This document shows, piece after piece, positions 1 to 9,568 of a stretch of 64,000 nucleotides of DNA. The stretch is from Leishmania donovani. Its lineage: Eukaryota; Euglenozoa; Kinetoplastea; Trypanosomatida; Trypanosomatidae. The notes beneath the pieces were generated by a model. That model saw only the letters and a list, made by a program, of their open reading frames with translations. It was not told the origin of the DNA and made no database searches. The stretch lies in contig NC_018244.1 in assembly GCF_000227135.1 (NCBI RefSeq), forward strand, positions 570,734 to 634,733. The letters are read 5' to 3'. The translations under genes and the position numbers were made by a program. Every line of letters begins with the position of its first letter. Position 1 is the first letter of the stretch.

Positions 1-231
1 ATACTTCTTTCCCACAGGTGAACTGACGGGCAAAAGCGGGAAGGGCGTGGAGTACAGTGGAAGAGACGGCGAGTAGCGGCGCACCGAGCCCGACAGCGAG
101 GGGAAGAGGCGTGAGGAGACGTGGCTCTCCATAGTGCACCACCAAGGTCGCTCGCACGGGGCACAAGCACACAGTGACACTGGCTTCCCCACGAACACAT
201 TACTGAACACGCCTCGTTGCATCAAACACGC

Positions 232-2826
232 ATGTCTCGACGCACATTTTTTGAGGGCATGCGCCAGGAGGCCCGCGACCGCGGTGGGTACGACAGCGGG
301 GGCAGTTGCTGCAGCGCCGCAGACCCCAGCGACGCAGGAAGGGCAACCGCTGCAGCGGCTGCCAAACGGTCGAACCCGCACGAAGATCTCGTGCATGTGC
401 TTGACAGGCCGGAGCACTGCTCTGCTGCTGCTGGTATTGCTGGTGGGGATGCAGCACCGTTGTCGCCCTCTATCTCACCGCTCACGGGCCCACCCAGCGG
501 TGCTCCGGACAGCGATTACGGCGAGGTGTTGAGCCCCTCAGAGTGGTGGAAGCACCGACACCGTGATGACGTGGCTAGAGTCTCGACCGCCTTAGGCCAG
601 CCTCAAACCTTTTCACCACCGCCCCAGGCTCCTCTCACTGCGCCGCACAACGATACCCAGCAGCAGCACCAGCACACGCATTTAAGGCAGGAGCACAGGG
701 ACGCTGCCAGCAGCAGCAGCGGCGGCGGAAGCAGCGGTTGTTTCCACTCCAACCAGCGCCACCTTGACGAAGAGCACGATGCTCATCACCTCCACGCGCA
801 CCCGCGCCTTTCCCCGGATGCCGGCTTCAAGTTTGGTCATGACGATGCGCCGTTCAGCCAAAACAGCTCCTTCACTACGGCCGCCGCTGCTTCTGCAGCT
901 CGCCGCCAGTCAGCCACTGACCGTGCGCGTCGCACCAGTTGTTCCGTCAGTAGCATAGCCGATCTTTATCGGCATGCGGACCGCAGTGCAAGCGCGCCGC
1001 GGCGGTTCTCGCTGGGGCGATCCAGCTCCACACAGTCTCGTAAGTATATCGACTCCACATTGTCCTCGGCAGTGCACCGGGCGGGGGCGCGACAGGACCG
1101 GTGTGGCAGCATCACTCGCGTGGAGGCTTCACTAGTTGCACTGCAAGTCGAGTTGGCGGCCGAGAAACGCAACAACATTGAGGCGGAGCACCACATCACT
1201 ACACTGAACCGCGAAGTGAAGCGTCTGCGGGAGGAGAATGCGCGCTTGTCACGCGAGGTGGCGGTTGCCGCGACTGCTGCCCACGGCGCATCCGCACCGC
1301 CCCACTCGGTCGCACCCGGCGGCGGTGCGGACGGTGCTGGGGCGGCTTTCTCGTCTTCGACAGCGCAGGCGAATTCGGATGCGGTGACGGCGGAGAAGCG
1401 GATCGAAGTCCTCGAGGCGCGTCTCGGTGAGCTGTCGCGTAACATGGAGACGAAGCTGCGTGAGCTGGACACAAAAGACGAGCGCATTCGTCTGCTGGAG
1501 CACAAGCTCGCGGACCAGCTGCTGCTGTACTCGGGGATGAGTTACATGGGGGAAGTGTCCACAAACCCTCCTCAGGCTCTGCAGCCGGCCATGATGGTGC
1601 GGCACAACTCAGCGACGGCGTCAACACATCAGCAGCAGCGCCGGCCGAGCCGCACGAGGCAGAAGGGCAGTGAAAGAGTGAGCAGCGTCGGAGCCCACGC
1701 GTCGCCTTCGCGGCTGTACTGGCAGGCGCAGGCGCCGGACACAACGCTGGCGGGTCCAAAGGTGAGCGCCATCCGATCAGTGAGCGTGCACAACCTGCAC
1801 GTTGGTCAGAGCGACAACGGCGGCAGCGCCGGCCCGCGGTTGATTTCGCGGGAGCAAGCTAGCAGCACTTGCAATCATGTGCGCCACAGCGATGACGCCG
1901 GCGCGTGGGGGGAGGGGGCGCCCACTGACGCAGGGCCGCAGCCGTCCGCTTTTTTGCTGCGGGAGTCCCAGCCCGATGCTAGGGTGAACCGCCCGCTAAG
2001 CGCCACGAGGGACCTTCGCCAACAAACGCCGCGCACCTCCAGTTTGCGACGTCGCCCTTACTCGACAGCTTCCCAACCGGGCAGCAGCGACCTTTCTGCA
2101 GGGACTCGACCAGCCGCCCGCACGCACAGCTCGGTCAGGCGGCGATACAGCCGTGACGCATTTGGCTCGGCTGGCCACGCTGACGGTGACGCCGCTGGTA
2201 GAAGAGCGAGCGGCTTGGAGAAAGCACACCCTCCCGACCGCTCGGGATCGGCAAGCGCTCCTCGGCGCCCGTCCGTGCAGCGGCGCACGTCCACCTCGTC
2301 GCTGCGCTCCGCCAGGACTGTGACCCGCGCAGACAGCCAGCGTGCATCTTCTCGCCGCAATTCGGCAGCGTCGCCGGCTCGCCGCAACTCCGGCAACATA
2401 ACCATCGGCAGCCACCCGATGCGCCTGAGCGTCGGTGCCAGCGCTGGTGGAGATGCGCGTTTTCCATCGCCCGGCAGTCCCGCTTGCGGCAGAGCGCAGT
2501 CCATTTTCCTATCGAACGGCTCCACGGCGCGCCGCGGGTCGGCGACCCGTTCTGTAGCGCAGCAGAGCGTGCGCTCTGGGACGTCTACCCGCTCTCGCCC
2601 GCAGATTACGTACAGTGCTGACAACGAGTCGGCAACGATCAAGGGGTCGACGACGACAGTGGTGTTTCGAAGCGGCAATGCCACCAACGCCGGCGCCCAC
2701 TCTTACTACCGGGGCAACTCCTACGCTCGAGATGGCGCCCCGCTGCTACCCTCTCGCTTGACCGCCTCTGGTCCGGTAGTGGCGCCGGGCGACGCGAGAA
2801 CGGGTGCAGCTGTCGATCTCCCGTAA
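232..2826 (+). CDS. Arg/Ser-rich coiled-coil protein, function unknown
   Basis: The frame is 864 residues from ATG 232; the frame is open further upstream but has only a TTG at 217. I recognise no catalytic domain. The N-terminal third is low complexity (Ser, Gln, His, Ala, Pro). Two heptad-like, Glu/Leu/Arg-rich stretches near residues 294-347 and 384-431 should form coiled coils. The remainder is Ser/Arg/Thr-rich and disordered-looking, and the whole chain carries eleven Arg-Arg-x-Ser motifs between about residues 224 and 769, a pattern typical of basophilic (PKA/AGC) kinase substrates. No signal peptide or membrane segment is visible. A cytoskeletal or scaffold role is a guess from composition. 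That it is a real gene is supported by length, GC-rich third positions and strand; its 3' flank carries the first dispersed-repeat copy. Confidence 0.8.
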   Translation: MSRRTFFEGMRQEARDRGGYDSGGSCCSAADPSDAGRATAAAAAKRSNPHEDLVHVLDRPEHCSAAAGIAGGDAAPLSPSISPLTGPPSGAPDSDYGEVLSPSEWWKHRHRDDVARVSTALGQPQTFSPPPQAPLTAPHNDTQQQHQHTHLRQEHRDAASSSSGGGSSGCFHSNQRHLDEEHDAHHLHAHPRLSPDAGFKFGHDDAPFSQNSSFTTAAAASAARRQSATDRARRTSCSVSSIADLYRHADRSASAPRRFSLGRSSSTQSRKYIDSTLSSAVHRAGARQDRCGSITRVEASLVALQVELAAEKRNNIEAEHHITTLNREVKRLREENARLSREVAVAATAAHGASAPPHSVAPGGGADGAGAAFSSSTAQANSDAVTAEKRIEVLEARLGELSRNMETKLRELDTKDERIRLLEHKLADQLLLYSGMSYMGEVSTNPPQALQPAMMVRHNSATASTHQQQRRPSRTRQKGSERVSSVGAHASPSRLYWQAQAPDTTLAGPKVSAIRSVSVHNLHVGQSDNGGSAGPRLISREQASSTCNHVRHSDDAGAWGEGAPTDAGPQPSAFLLRESQPDARVNRPLSATRDLRQQTPRTSSLRRRPYSTASQPGSSDLSAGTRPAARTHSSVRRRYSRDAFGSAGHADGDAAGRRASGLEKAHPPDRSGSASAPRRPSVQRRTSTSSLRSARTVTRADSQRASSRRNSAASPARRNSGNITIGSHPMRLSVGASAGGDARFPSPGSPACGRAQSIFLSNGSTARRGSATRSVAQQSVRSGTSTRSRPQITYSADNESATIKGSTTTVVFRSGNATNAGAHSYYRGNSYARDGAPLLPSRLTASGPVVAPGDARTGAAVDLP

Positions 2827-4777
2827 GACAGAGGCCCGAAGCGAGAGGCAGTTGATGGCTGACAAGGGGAGGCGGTTGCCCAGCGCTGTAGCGTGTTGAC
2901 GTGTGAGGGCGCACGTGTCTTGCATCGCATCATTATGCCTGTGGGGCGAAGGAGTGGTGCAGTGGGTTTGCAAACATCCAGAGGGAGGAGGACTGGGGCG
3001 GGGACTCTGCGTGCGTGAAGGTGCAAAGAAGACAGACGTGAACATCCTTACGGACTGGCGTGTGATCACATGCCCCTGGGAACGCTGAGTACACTTCAGC
3101 GTGGCATCTGAGGGTCCCGCACCCAGCTCTCCGTGTGGAAGGCGGCCGAGCAGCCCCCCTCCCCCTGCTGTATCCCTGCCAAATGCCGAACCGCCTGCGG
3201 TGCGGACATGGCCAAGTGCCGACGACGTGTGGGAGGTCTGGGCGCCGTGTGGGAGCGACGTGTGGGGCGGGTGGTGGGTGGGTGGAGCTTGCGGCAGGGG
3301 GTCGTGCTCTCCGATGCCTGAGCCGGCGCAATGCTGGAAGGCGTGCGTCCAGGGCTGCGTCGCACGACGCGATGGGCGACCTGTGGCAACGCGTGTTGCT
3401 CGGCGCCATGTCGAATGACAGAGGGACCGGTCACAGCTGGGAGGCGAACATCGTTCACTTCAGGATTGATTTCACCCCACACCTCCTCTCTCGTGTGATG
3501 CTCGGTTTCCGGATCGCTGTGAGGTTTCACCTGCGAATCTCCCACCGTTCTCCCTGCTCTACCCGCATGCCCGAACGCGTCGCCCTTTCCTCTCAGCTGC
3601 GACACCTCTCGTGAGAGGTGTGCGCTGCATGTTGTGTGCGGCGGGCGGTGCAGGTCGACTTTGGATGTGTCGGCCTCGCCTCTTCGTGCGGCATCTCGCT
3701 TTCGAAGTGTTTCTGCTGTATGAGTATTGTGTTTTGCGTGTTGCGATGTAACATGAGAACCGTCCGTGATGTGCTTACCGTATCGCCGCCTCACTCTATC
3801 CCCCCCCTGCCCTCCGTCTGCTGCTGGTATAGCGACTGCATGCATGCGGATACGTAGGCGTGCCCACAGGCACATATTTTCCTCACCACCGCCAATGACG
3901 GAGATGTGGAAAGCAGAAAAGGTCGCAGCTCACCGTTTGGGGAGACCCCGCCCCTACTCACTCCCACCGCCATGGGCCTGCGCGTCTCCTGTCCTCCTCC
4001 TTCGCTGTTTTTCTTGCTGCTCTGCCTGACATATGACGACCCTGCCTTTCCCCGCTCTGCTCACTCCTCGCTGCACGCGGCATCCTGCGCACCTTTGTCA
4101 GCACCTTCTCCGTCACGCGCGCAAGCTTCTCACGAGCGGATTGGCTCCGACCGCAGTCTGTGTTGTGCCACCCTCCACCACCTCCGCCTTCCCATCAGCA
4201 GAACCCTTTGCCCCTTCTTTGATCTGCTAAAACACGGCGCAGCCGTCTTCTCCACCGACCACGACCCCTCCTGTCTCTCTCTGCGTTGCCGCCTCCGTCA
4301 CTTCGTGTTAACATACTCTCGGAGCTCGCCACGCTCACTAGTGCGACCTCTGGTCTATCCCTCGCTCCGCCTGCAGCAGCGGCGGCAGCGGCAGCATAGC
4401 GGAGCCGTTTCGTCAACACGCGTACTTGTGCACCAACGGCTGGGGCGAAGCTGCTTGCGCTTTTTTGTACGGTTGTCGGCTTTGCGTAGAGGCACAACCA
4501 CCCGCATCCAAGCACCATTGTCGCGTCTGGCGCCGCACTTGCACTGTTCTCGTCTTGTGTACGGGTCTGACGTCTGCGTGCTATCACTTCCCCAACCCCT
4601 TTCTCTCGCTCTCTGTGTGTGTGTGTGTGTGTCGGCAACGCAGTTGTGCATCTTTTCGAACACGCGCGCCAGCGCCGGCAGTGGATCCCGCATCGATGTG
4701 GCGCACGCTCTCTCAGCATCGCTCTTTCCGTTCCTCCTCCGCCTTTTCTCTGCGTGAAAGCTGGTGCGCTGTCGCGT
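2827..4777. other. Spacer: 3'UTR with repeat copy 1, then pyrimidine-rich 5' region
   Basis: This 1.95-kb spacer holds the oldest-looking copy of the dispersed repeat (3099 to about 3440). From about 3780 on it is C/T-rich, with a (GT)n run at about 4615-4632 shortly before the next gene. Open frames here are Ser/Pro/Leu/His-rich, as expected from translated pyrimidine-rich UTR, and I see no gene in them. Confidence 0.6.
3099..3440 (+). repeat. Dispersed ~360-bp repeat, copy 1 (SIDER-like, degenerate 3' end)
   Basis: It matches copies at 35158, 46443 and 52394 from the segment beginning GCGTGGCATCTGAGGG. Point differences are visible (GGCATC for GGCGTC, GCAATGC for GCATTGC, CCAGGG for CCGGGG). 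Close identity ends around 3388; a weak echo of the 3' part (GAATGACAGAGG for GAATGGCAGAGG) continues to about 3440. It lies about 270 bp downstream of a stop codon in sense orientation, as known Leishmania SIDER2 elements often do. Assignment to that family is inferred from size, position and dispersal. Confidence 0.65.
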
Positions 4778-6145
4778 ATGGAGTCGCGTTATTCATTGCG
4801 GAACGAGAGCCCCACCGAGGGGCTTGCAACGACCTCTTCTGCGAGAAAACATCACGCGCCGTTGCCGCAGCGGCGGCACGGCGCCGCAAAGGCACACCCG
4901 CAGATCAAGATTGAGCCAAGCTGCCTCGTCTTCCCCCCGCCGCACTTTGGGCGTTGCATCCAGAACGCCATCTCCATCTACAACGTGTCGAAGCAGCCGT
5001 GCGTGTTCAAGCTGCGCAGCCAAAACCCCGAGCGGTACGTGGCGAAGCCGCACGTCGCCATTGTGGCACCGGAGTCTGCAACGCGCAGCTTCGTGACGCT
5101 CCGCGACATGAACACGCTGGGAATGAAGAATTTGCCCGAAGGAACGCAAGACCGCTTCCGCTTCTCGCTGAAGCTCTACGACCCCATGACGGTGGACCCG
5201 TCGCTCTCGCCGAAGGACCTGTGGAACCTTCTGACGGCGCGCGGGGACAAGGTGGATCATGAGCAGGACCTGATTGCATATTTCACAAAGAGAGACACGC
5301 CCGTGGGCGGCCTCGTCACCTTCTTCCCACCAACGTACATCCCCGTCATCCCGCCAGCCGTGCCCAAGGCGGCGCCGCCCCCGAACTCGGCGACAGCGCC
5401 GACATCGGCACACACCAGCAGCAGCACCGACAAGCGCGTCTTCAATAGGGACGGGAGCGCTGTGGCGCAGAGGAAGAGGGCAGTCGACGCGGCCGGCGGC
5501 GGCGCTGCGTCCCGTTTTCTTGCCGCTTCTGATGCGGTGAAGGAGTGGGCGAAGGCTGCCGCTACGACGCACGGCCTCTGGCTTGGCGTGTTCGCAGTGG
5601 CTCTAATCGTGCTTTCTGTAGCCGTTGTGACGAGTCACATGTGGGTCGCTGGTGACGCTGCAGCCGGTCGGGTGCAGGCCACGGCAGCCTCCGGTCGCCT
5701 CGCTCTACAGGAGCATCCGACGCAAGCGAGTCGGGCCGATTACACGGCACCTGTTGAGCCACTGCCGCATCATGCGGAGCCCGTGGCGCACTACGCTGTG
5801 CCTGCGGCTGAGCCCGTGCAGGCGCAGCAGCATCAGCAACATCACGGGGAGCATCCGAACAGCCAGCCAGAGGCTGCCTCACCCATAGTCGATCCACCCT
5901 ATGAGCATCACGAAGCGCCACCCGCGCAGGAGGAGGCGCATCATCAACGCCATGAGGAGTATTGGCGGCATCCAGAGGTGCCTGTGGAGCCCACAGTGGC
6001 GGAGCCGGTTCACGGGACGCAAGCTGAACAGGTCGCTCCTCAGGAGCAGCAGTGGCAAGAACCAACCTTTGACTATGCACAGCAGCAGCAGGAATCCCAC
6101 TCTGAGCAGAACCGCTATCAAGAAGGACCCTATGCTCCTCCGTAG
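4778..6145 (+). CDS. VAP-like protein: MSP domain, one TM segment, long polar tail
   Basis: It has 455 residues from ATG 4778. Residues about 43-138 form a major-sperm-protein (MSP) domain of the VAP family, with the typical run from IEPSCLVF through FKLRSQNPERYVAKP to FRFSLKLYDP. VAPs sit in the ER membrane and bind FFAT-motif partners at membrane contact sites. A Ser/Ala-rich linker follows, then one hydrophobic segment at about residues 266-289 (GLWLGVFAVALIVLSVAVV). Ordinary VAPs end just after this tail anchor; here about 166 residues rich in His, Gln, Glu and Pro follow. The frame stays open after the TAG at 6143-6145 to 6352 (see findings), so the true C-terminus is uncertain. The upstream extension to 4619 starts at a GTG inside a (GT)n repeat and was not used. 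The MSP domain is clear; VAP function is inferred. Confidence 0.85.
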   Translation: MESRYSLRNESPTEGLATTSSARKHHAPLPQRRHGAAKAHPQIKIEPSCLVFPPPHFGRCIQNAISIYNVSKQPCVFKLRSQNPERYVAKPHVAIVAPESATRSFVTLRDMNTLGMKNLPEGTQDRFRFSLKLYDPMTVDPSLSPKDLWNLLTARGDKVDHEQDLIAYFTKRDTPVGGLVTFFPPTYIPVIPPAVPKAAPPPNSATAPTSAHTSSSTDKRVFNRDGSAVAQRKRAVDAAGGGAASRFLAASDAVKEWAKAAATTHGLWLGVFAVALIVLSVAVVTSHMWVAGDAAAGRVQATAASGRLALQEHPTQASRADYTAPVEPLPHHAEPVAHYAVPAAEPVQAQQHQQHHGEHPNSQPEAASPIVDPPYEHHEAPPAQEEAHHQRHEEYWRHPEVPVEPTVAEPVHGTQAEQVAPQEQQWQEPTFDYAQQQQESHSEQNRYQEGPYAPP

Positions 6146-7381
6146 GCACAGCATCAGCAGTTGCCAGAGGCAGCACGAACGAAGCAGGAGACACGGAGGT
6201 CTAGCATGCACAGGCCTACGAGGGTCGGGTGCAGCACCACCAATCTCGACACTCGCGGGAGTAGAACTGGGCTCGCCGATCAGCATGCCTACGGTGGCTA
6301 TATGCGCATGCCTGCCTGTGCGTGTGCATTGCTGTTGATACGGCTCGCTTAGGCGTTGCTGCGCATGCCGTAGTAGCCGCTTGCGCTGTTCAGGCTGATG
6401 CTCTCCTTCCGCCTCCGCCTCTGCCTCTCTGTCTCTCTCTACACTTTTCGCACGCGTGTTGCGTGCACGTGTTGTTGTTTGATAGTCTCACTCGCACCCT
6501 TGCTGGGATGGAGGAGTGCTGTGCGGCTTCTGGGAGTCGCTCTTGTGCGCTTCTTTCCTCTCCTTACCGTAGTGGTGGGCTGCCTTGGGGAGGAGGGGGG
6601 CGGCGTTCTGCTCATGTAGATGCATCTCTGACGCGTTACTGAGCGTGCGTACCCGTGGTGAGCGAGGGTGTTTGTGGTCCGGAATTTAGGGAGGCCAGCA
6701 CGTCCACAGAAAGGCAGGAGGACAGCAGCAACACAAGCAAGCCAAGGATGAGACAGGCGTGCGTGAAGGAGCGGGGTCGAGGGGCGCTTGTGGCACTTTG
6801 GGTGTCTGCGTTCTCGTGCACGTTTTATAGATGTCCGTACTCTGTCTCTCAGGTCTCGCGCTTCCACGCACCCCTTCCTCACTTCCACTCCCTTGCTGCA
6901 TCAAACGTTCGCTGCGTCATCAGCTTCACCTCTCCACCTCCGCTCACTCTCTCTCGCTCGCTCCTCTTCGTGTTTCTTTTTGACACTTCATGCTGTTTTC
7001 GAATCCAGCGATGGCGCTGCACATCACAGCATCACCACAGACGTGCATACAGCGCGAGGCGACGCCTGAGCACGGTGGAGCACTCGCCTACCCATCCACA
7101 GTTAAAGCACATCTGATGCAGACGCTCCTTTAATCGCACGCTTCGATGCTGCGCGCGCGGGGAGGGGCATAGACCACATGCATGGCTGCACTGCTCTACC
7201 TTAACCCATAGATAAGGGTGCACCCGTACACACTTACACCCACACTCTTCTTCTGCTGCTGCTGCTTTCTCGTGTAGTCGGCCACTTGGTCGTCGCTCGT
7301 CCGTGCGCCTCTGGCAAGCTGTCTGCGTCGCTTCGCACCTCACGGGCCGTGAGGCCCGCTTTACCGCCGCCCCCCCCCCCC

Positions 7382-7480
7382 NNNNNNNNNNNNNNNNNNN
7401 NNNNNNNNNNNNNNNNNNNNNNNNNNNNNNNNNNNNNNNNNNNNNNNNNNNNNNNNNNNNNNNNNNNNNNNNNNNNNNNN
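7382..7480. other. Assembly gap (99 N)
   Basis: A run of 99 N is bounded by a C homopolymer on the left and CCCC then (CA)n on the right. The same gap size recurs at 42560, so 99 looks like a fixed placeholder and the true length is unknown. Confidence 0.95.
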
Positions 7481-7639
7481 CCCCACACACACACAACAAC
7501 GACGTCGATGCCCCACTGAGAAGCGTCTCTGCTCTTTGCATCCTTCCCTTGATGAAGTAGCGCTGCTCCGTTGCCTGCTGCTCCAGCCCTTCCTCGAGGG
7601 CGGAGCAGCGCTCTCTCACTCACCACTCCCCCCCCCTTG

Positions 7640-8591
7640 CAGGAAGGCGTCGAAGGGCCTGTGCTTCTACTCGATGGCGGTGCGCTGCCAGCGCCGAACG
7701 GTACCCGCACCGACGCCTTGACTTTGCCAAACCCGCTCATGCCGTCGGTGAACATCGCAGTGCCGTTCAGCGTCATCACAGAGCCGCTGGAGCTGGAGAG
7801 GGCGATGCTCGGCCACTAGACCACTGTGGCCGTGTTCACCAGCGGGCCTGGCCGCTCGCCGTGGAGCATCTTTCTCCTTCCGTGCCTTCTCGACGAATCG
7901 TCTCCTCAGATGTCGTCCGGCGACGTGCAGCGGTGCGGGTGTCGCCGGGCTGCTCCTGCACGCCCCCGCATCCTCGCCTTCAACTCCTTCTCTCTCCTAC
8001 CTTGAAGCTGTGGGAGGAGTGAGCGTACTCGCTGCGCGTGCTGCGCCCGCGGCGGTAGGTACAGCTGGAGTACAATACCTCAAACATCGGCAGCAGCAAC
8101 CGCACTAGTCCAACTCCTCTGCCTTTCTCACGCCTGAGGCGTCGATGTGGTCTGTGATGGGGTCGCGCGCACGCCACGGGAAGCCCCCAAGGCGGGGTTG
8201 CCGTGTCTGTCACGACCCCGCCATCCGGCTTGACGCTCTCGCCGCGTTTCCGACGGAGAATGCTGAGGAGCTGGATATGGGCCGAGGGGCGGGTATGCCG
8301 AGCGCTTCCCCTCTACGCACAGTGACCCGACACTTTGTGGCGGCGCCGCTGAGAGCCCCCTCGGCCGGCGGCGCCAACAAGCGCGAGAACCCGTTGGCGC
8401 ACACTCCTCAAGAACTTTTCGGCGCAGCCTTGTTGTGCTCACTGCGAGGGCATCCACCTCGCGAGACATCTCTCCGAGCGCTGCCGCCGTGCGCACGCGT
8501 CTTGAGGAAGACCGGTGACGGGCTGCTGACGCGCCAGCCTTGTATGGATCCGGGCTGCCTTTCTCATTATTCCGCGCTGCGCGAAACGTGA
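7640..8591 (+). pseudogene. Possible degenerate protein gene (relic), unidentified
   Basis: A frame ending at 7819 carries a protein-like stretch (ALTLPNPLMPSVNIAVPFSV, then ELERAMLGH). After the TAG the same frame continues with TTVAVFTSGPGRSPWSIFL to another stop near 8010, and a separate open frame runs 8145-8591 (148 codons). The composition differs from the Ser/Pro/Leu/His noise of neighbouring spacers, but there is no single intact frame, no recognised family, and the minus strand is also open over 8128-8595. It may be a decayed gene, or a gene damaged by the nearby assembly gap. Confidence 0.25.
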
Positions 8592-9093
8592 ACACAGCGG
8601 AGGTGAGGGAAGCTGTGGATGTGTCCCTCTGTGTTCGTGCTTCTATGTGTCTGCACTCTGGGTCGGCGCGCCTTCTGCGTCCTCTACACCATCACCATCG
8701 TTAAGCGTAGCTGCGACCTCAGCTCAGCTCATCTTCCTGCCTTCTGCTTTCCTGTCCTTCGATTCTTGTCGCCCCTAACACCCCCCCCCCCCCGGGGTGT
8801 ACAGTGCACGAGGGCACGCGGAGGCGAGGTTGGCGCGAACCGACAACTTCCACGCCCGGGGGGGGGGTACGCACGTGTACTCCCACACGAGTGGGTAAGT
8901 GAACGCAGAGACGAAAGAAAGGAAGTCCGTGCAGCGCCCCAGCTGGAGCGCATCACTGGCGGCGGCTTGCTGTTTCTCTTTGGCTTTCGAAGTGAGTGGT
9001 GGGGAGAGTGTACTCGTCCCTCTACTACAGACTTGTTCCACGCCTCCACCCCCTCCCCCTGAATCTCTTTCCGCATCGGCCGTCGCTCGCCGC

Positions 9094-9159
9094 ATCTTTC
9101 CTCTCTCTCTGCCGTCTTGCTTCTGCTTCGCGCCTCTTGTGCCGGGGTCGGCTACAAAG
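9094..9159 (+). promoter_or_regulatory. Candidate trans-splice acceptor for histone H2B
   Basis: A C/T-rich tract (about 9094-9135) is followed by its first downstream AG at 9158-9159, with no ATG between that AG and the H2B start at 9233. This is the usual layout of a spliced-leader acceptor in trypanosomatids; it is predicted from sequence only. Confidence 0.4.
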
Positions 9160-9232
9160 CCGCTCGCGCCTTCACGCTGCCCTCCTCCTCCTCCACACAC
9201 ACACACACACACACACACCGACCCGCGCCACC

Positions 9233-9568
9233 ATGGCCACCCGCCGCCGCCCTTCCTGCAAGCCTTCCAACTCGCACAAGTCGCACCGCAAGCCTAAGCG
9301 CTCGTGGAACGTGTACGTCTGCCGCTCGCTGAAGGCGATCAACGCCCAGATGTCGATGTCGCACCGCACGATGAAGATCGTGAACTCGTACGTGAGCGAC
9401 GTGATGGAGCGCATCTGCACTGAGGCTGCGGTGCTTGTTCGCACGAACAAGAAGCGCACGCTGGGTGCGCGCGAGGTGCAGACGGCGGTGCGCGTTGTGC
9501 TGCCGGCGGAGCTCGCGAAGCACGCCATGGCTGAGGGCACGAAGGCCGTGTCGAAAATGTGCCATTAG
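9233..9568 (+). CDS. H2B: Histone H2B
   Basis: This core histone pairs with H2A in the nucleosome. The 111-residue protein starts at ATG 9233 in the context CCACCATGG, right after a (CA)n tract. The short basic tail (ATRRRPSCKPSNSHKSHRKPKRS) is followed by the H2B histone fold: WNVYVCRSLKAI, the MSHRTMKIVNSYVSDVMERI helix, and the C-terminal TLGAREVQTAVRVVLP and ELAKHAMAEGTKAVSK helices. Length and the short divergent tail fit trypanosomatid H2B. It is a single copy here with no tandem neighbour. Codon choice is strongly biased to C/G-ending codons, as expected for a highly expressed gene. The longer open frame upstream reads through CA-repeat leader and is not coding. Confidence 0.97.
   Translation: MATRRRPSCKPSNSHKSHRKPKRSWNVYVCRSLKAINAQMSMSHRTMKIVNSYVSDVMERICTEAAVLVRTNKKRTLGAREVQTAVRVVLPAELAKHAMAEGTKAVSKMCH

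Larger units (their letters stand above)
6146..9232. other. 3.1-kb spacer with assembly gap and possible gene relic
   Basis: The first 207 bases continue the VAP-like frame past its stop. About 6353-7300 is pyrimidine-rich UTR-like sequence. A 99-N gap (7382-7480) is flanked by C runs on both sides. About 7640-8591 has coding-like stretches broken by stops (listed separately). From 8600 on there are C and G homopolymer runs (about 8780-8793 and 8855-8864) and then the pyrimidine-rich leader of the H2B gene with (CA)n. Confidence 0.5.

Noticed and set aside
8778..8865. C run and G run with ACACCCC/GGGGTGT symmetry considered as a terminator or quadruplex switch
   Set aside because: Homopolymer runs are frequent in this sequence and the symmetry is very short; no functional signal can be argued.
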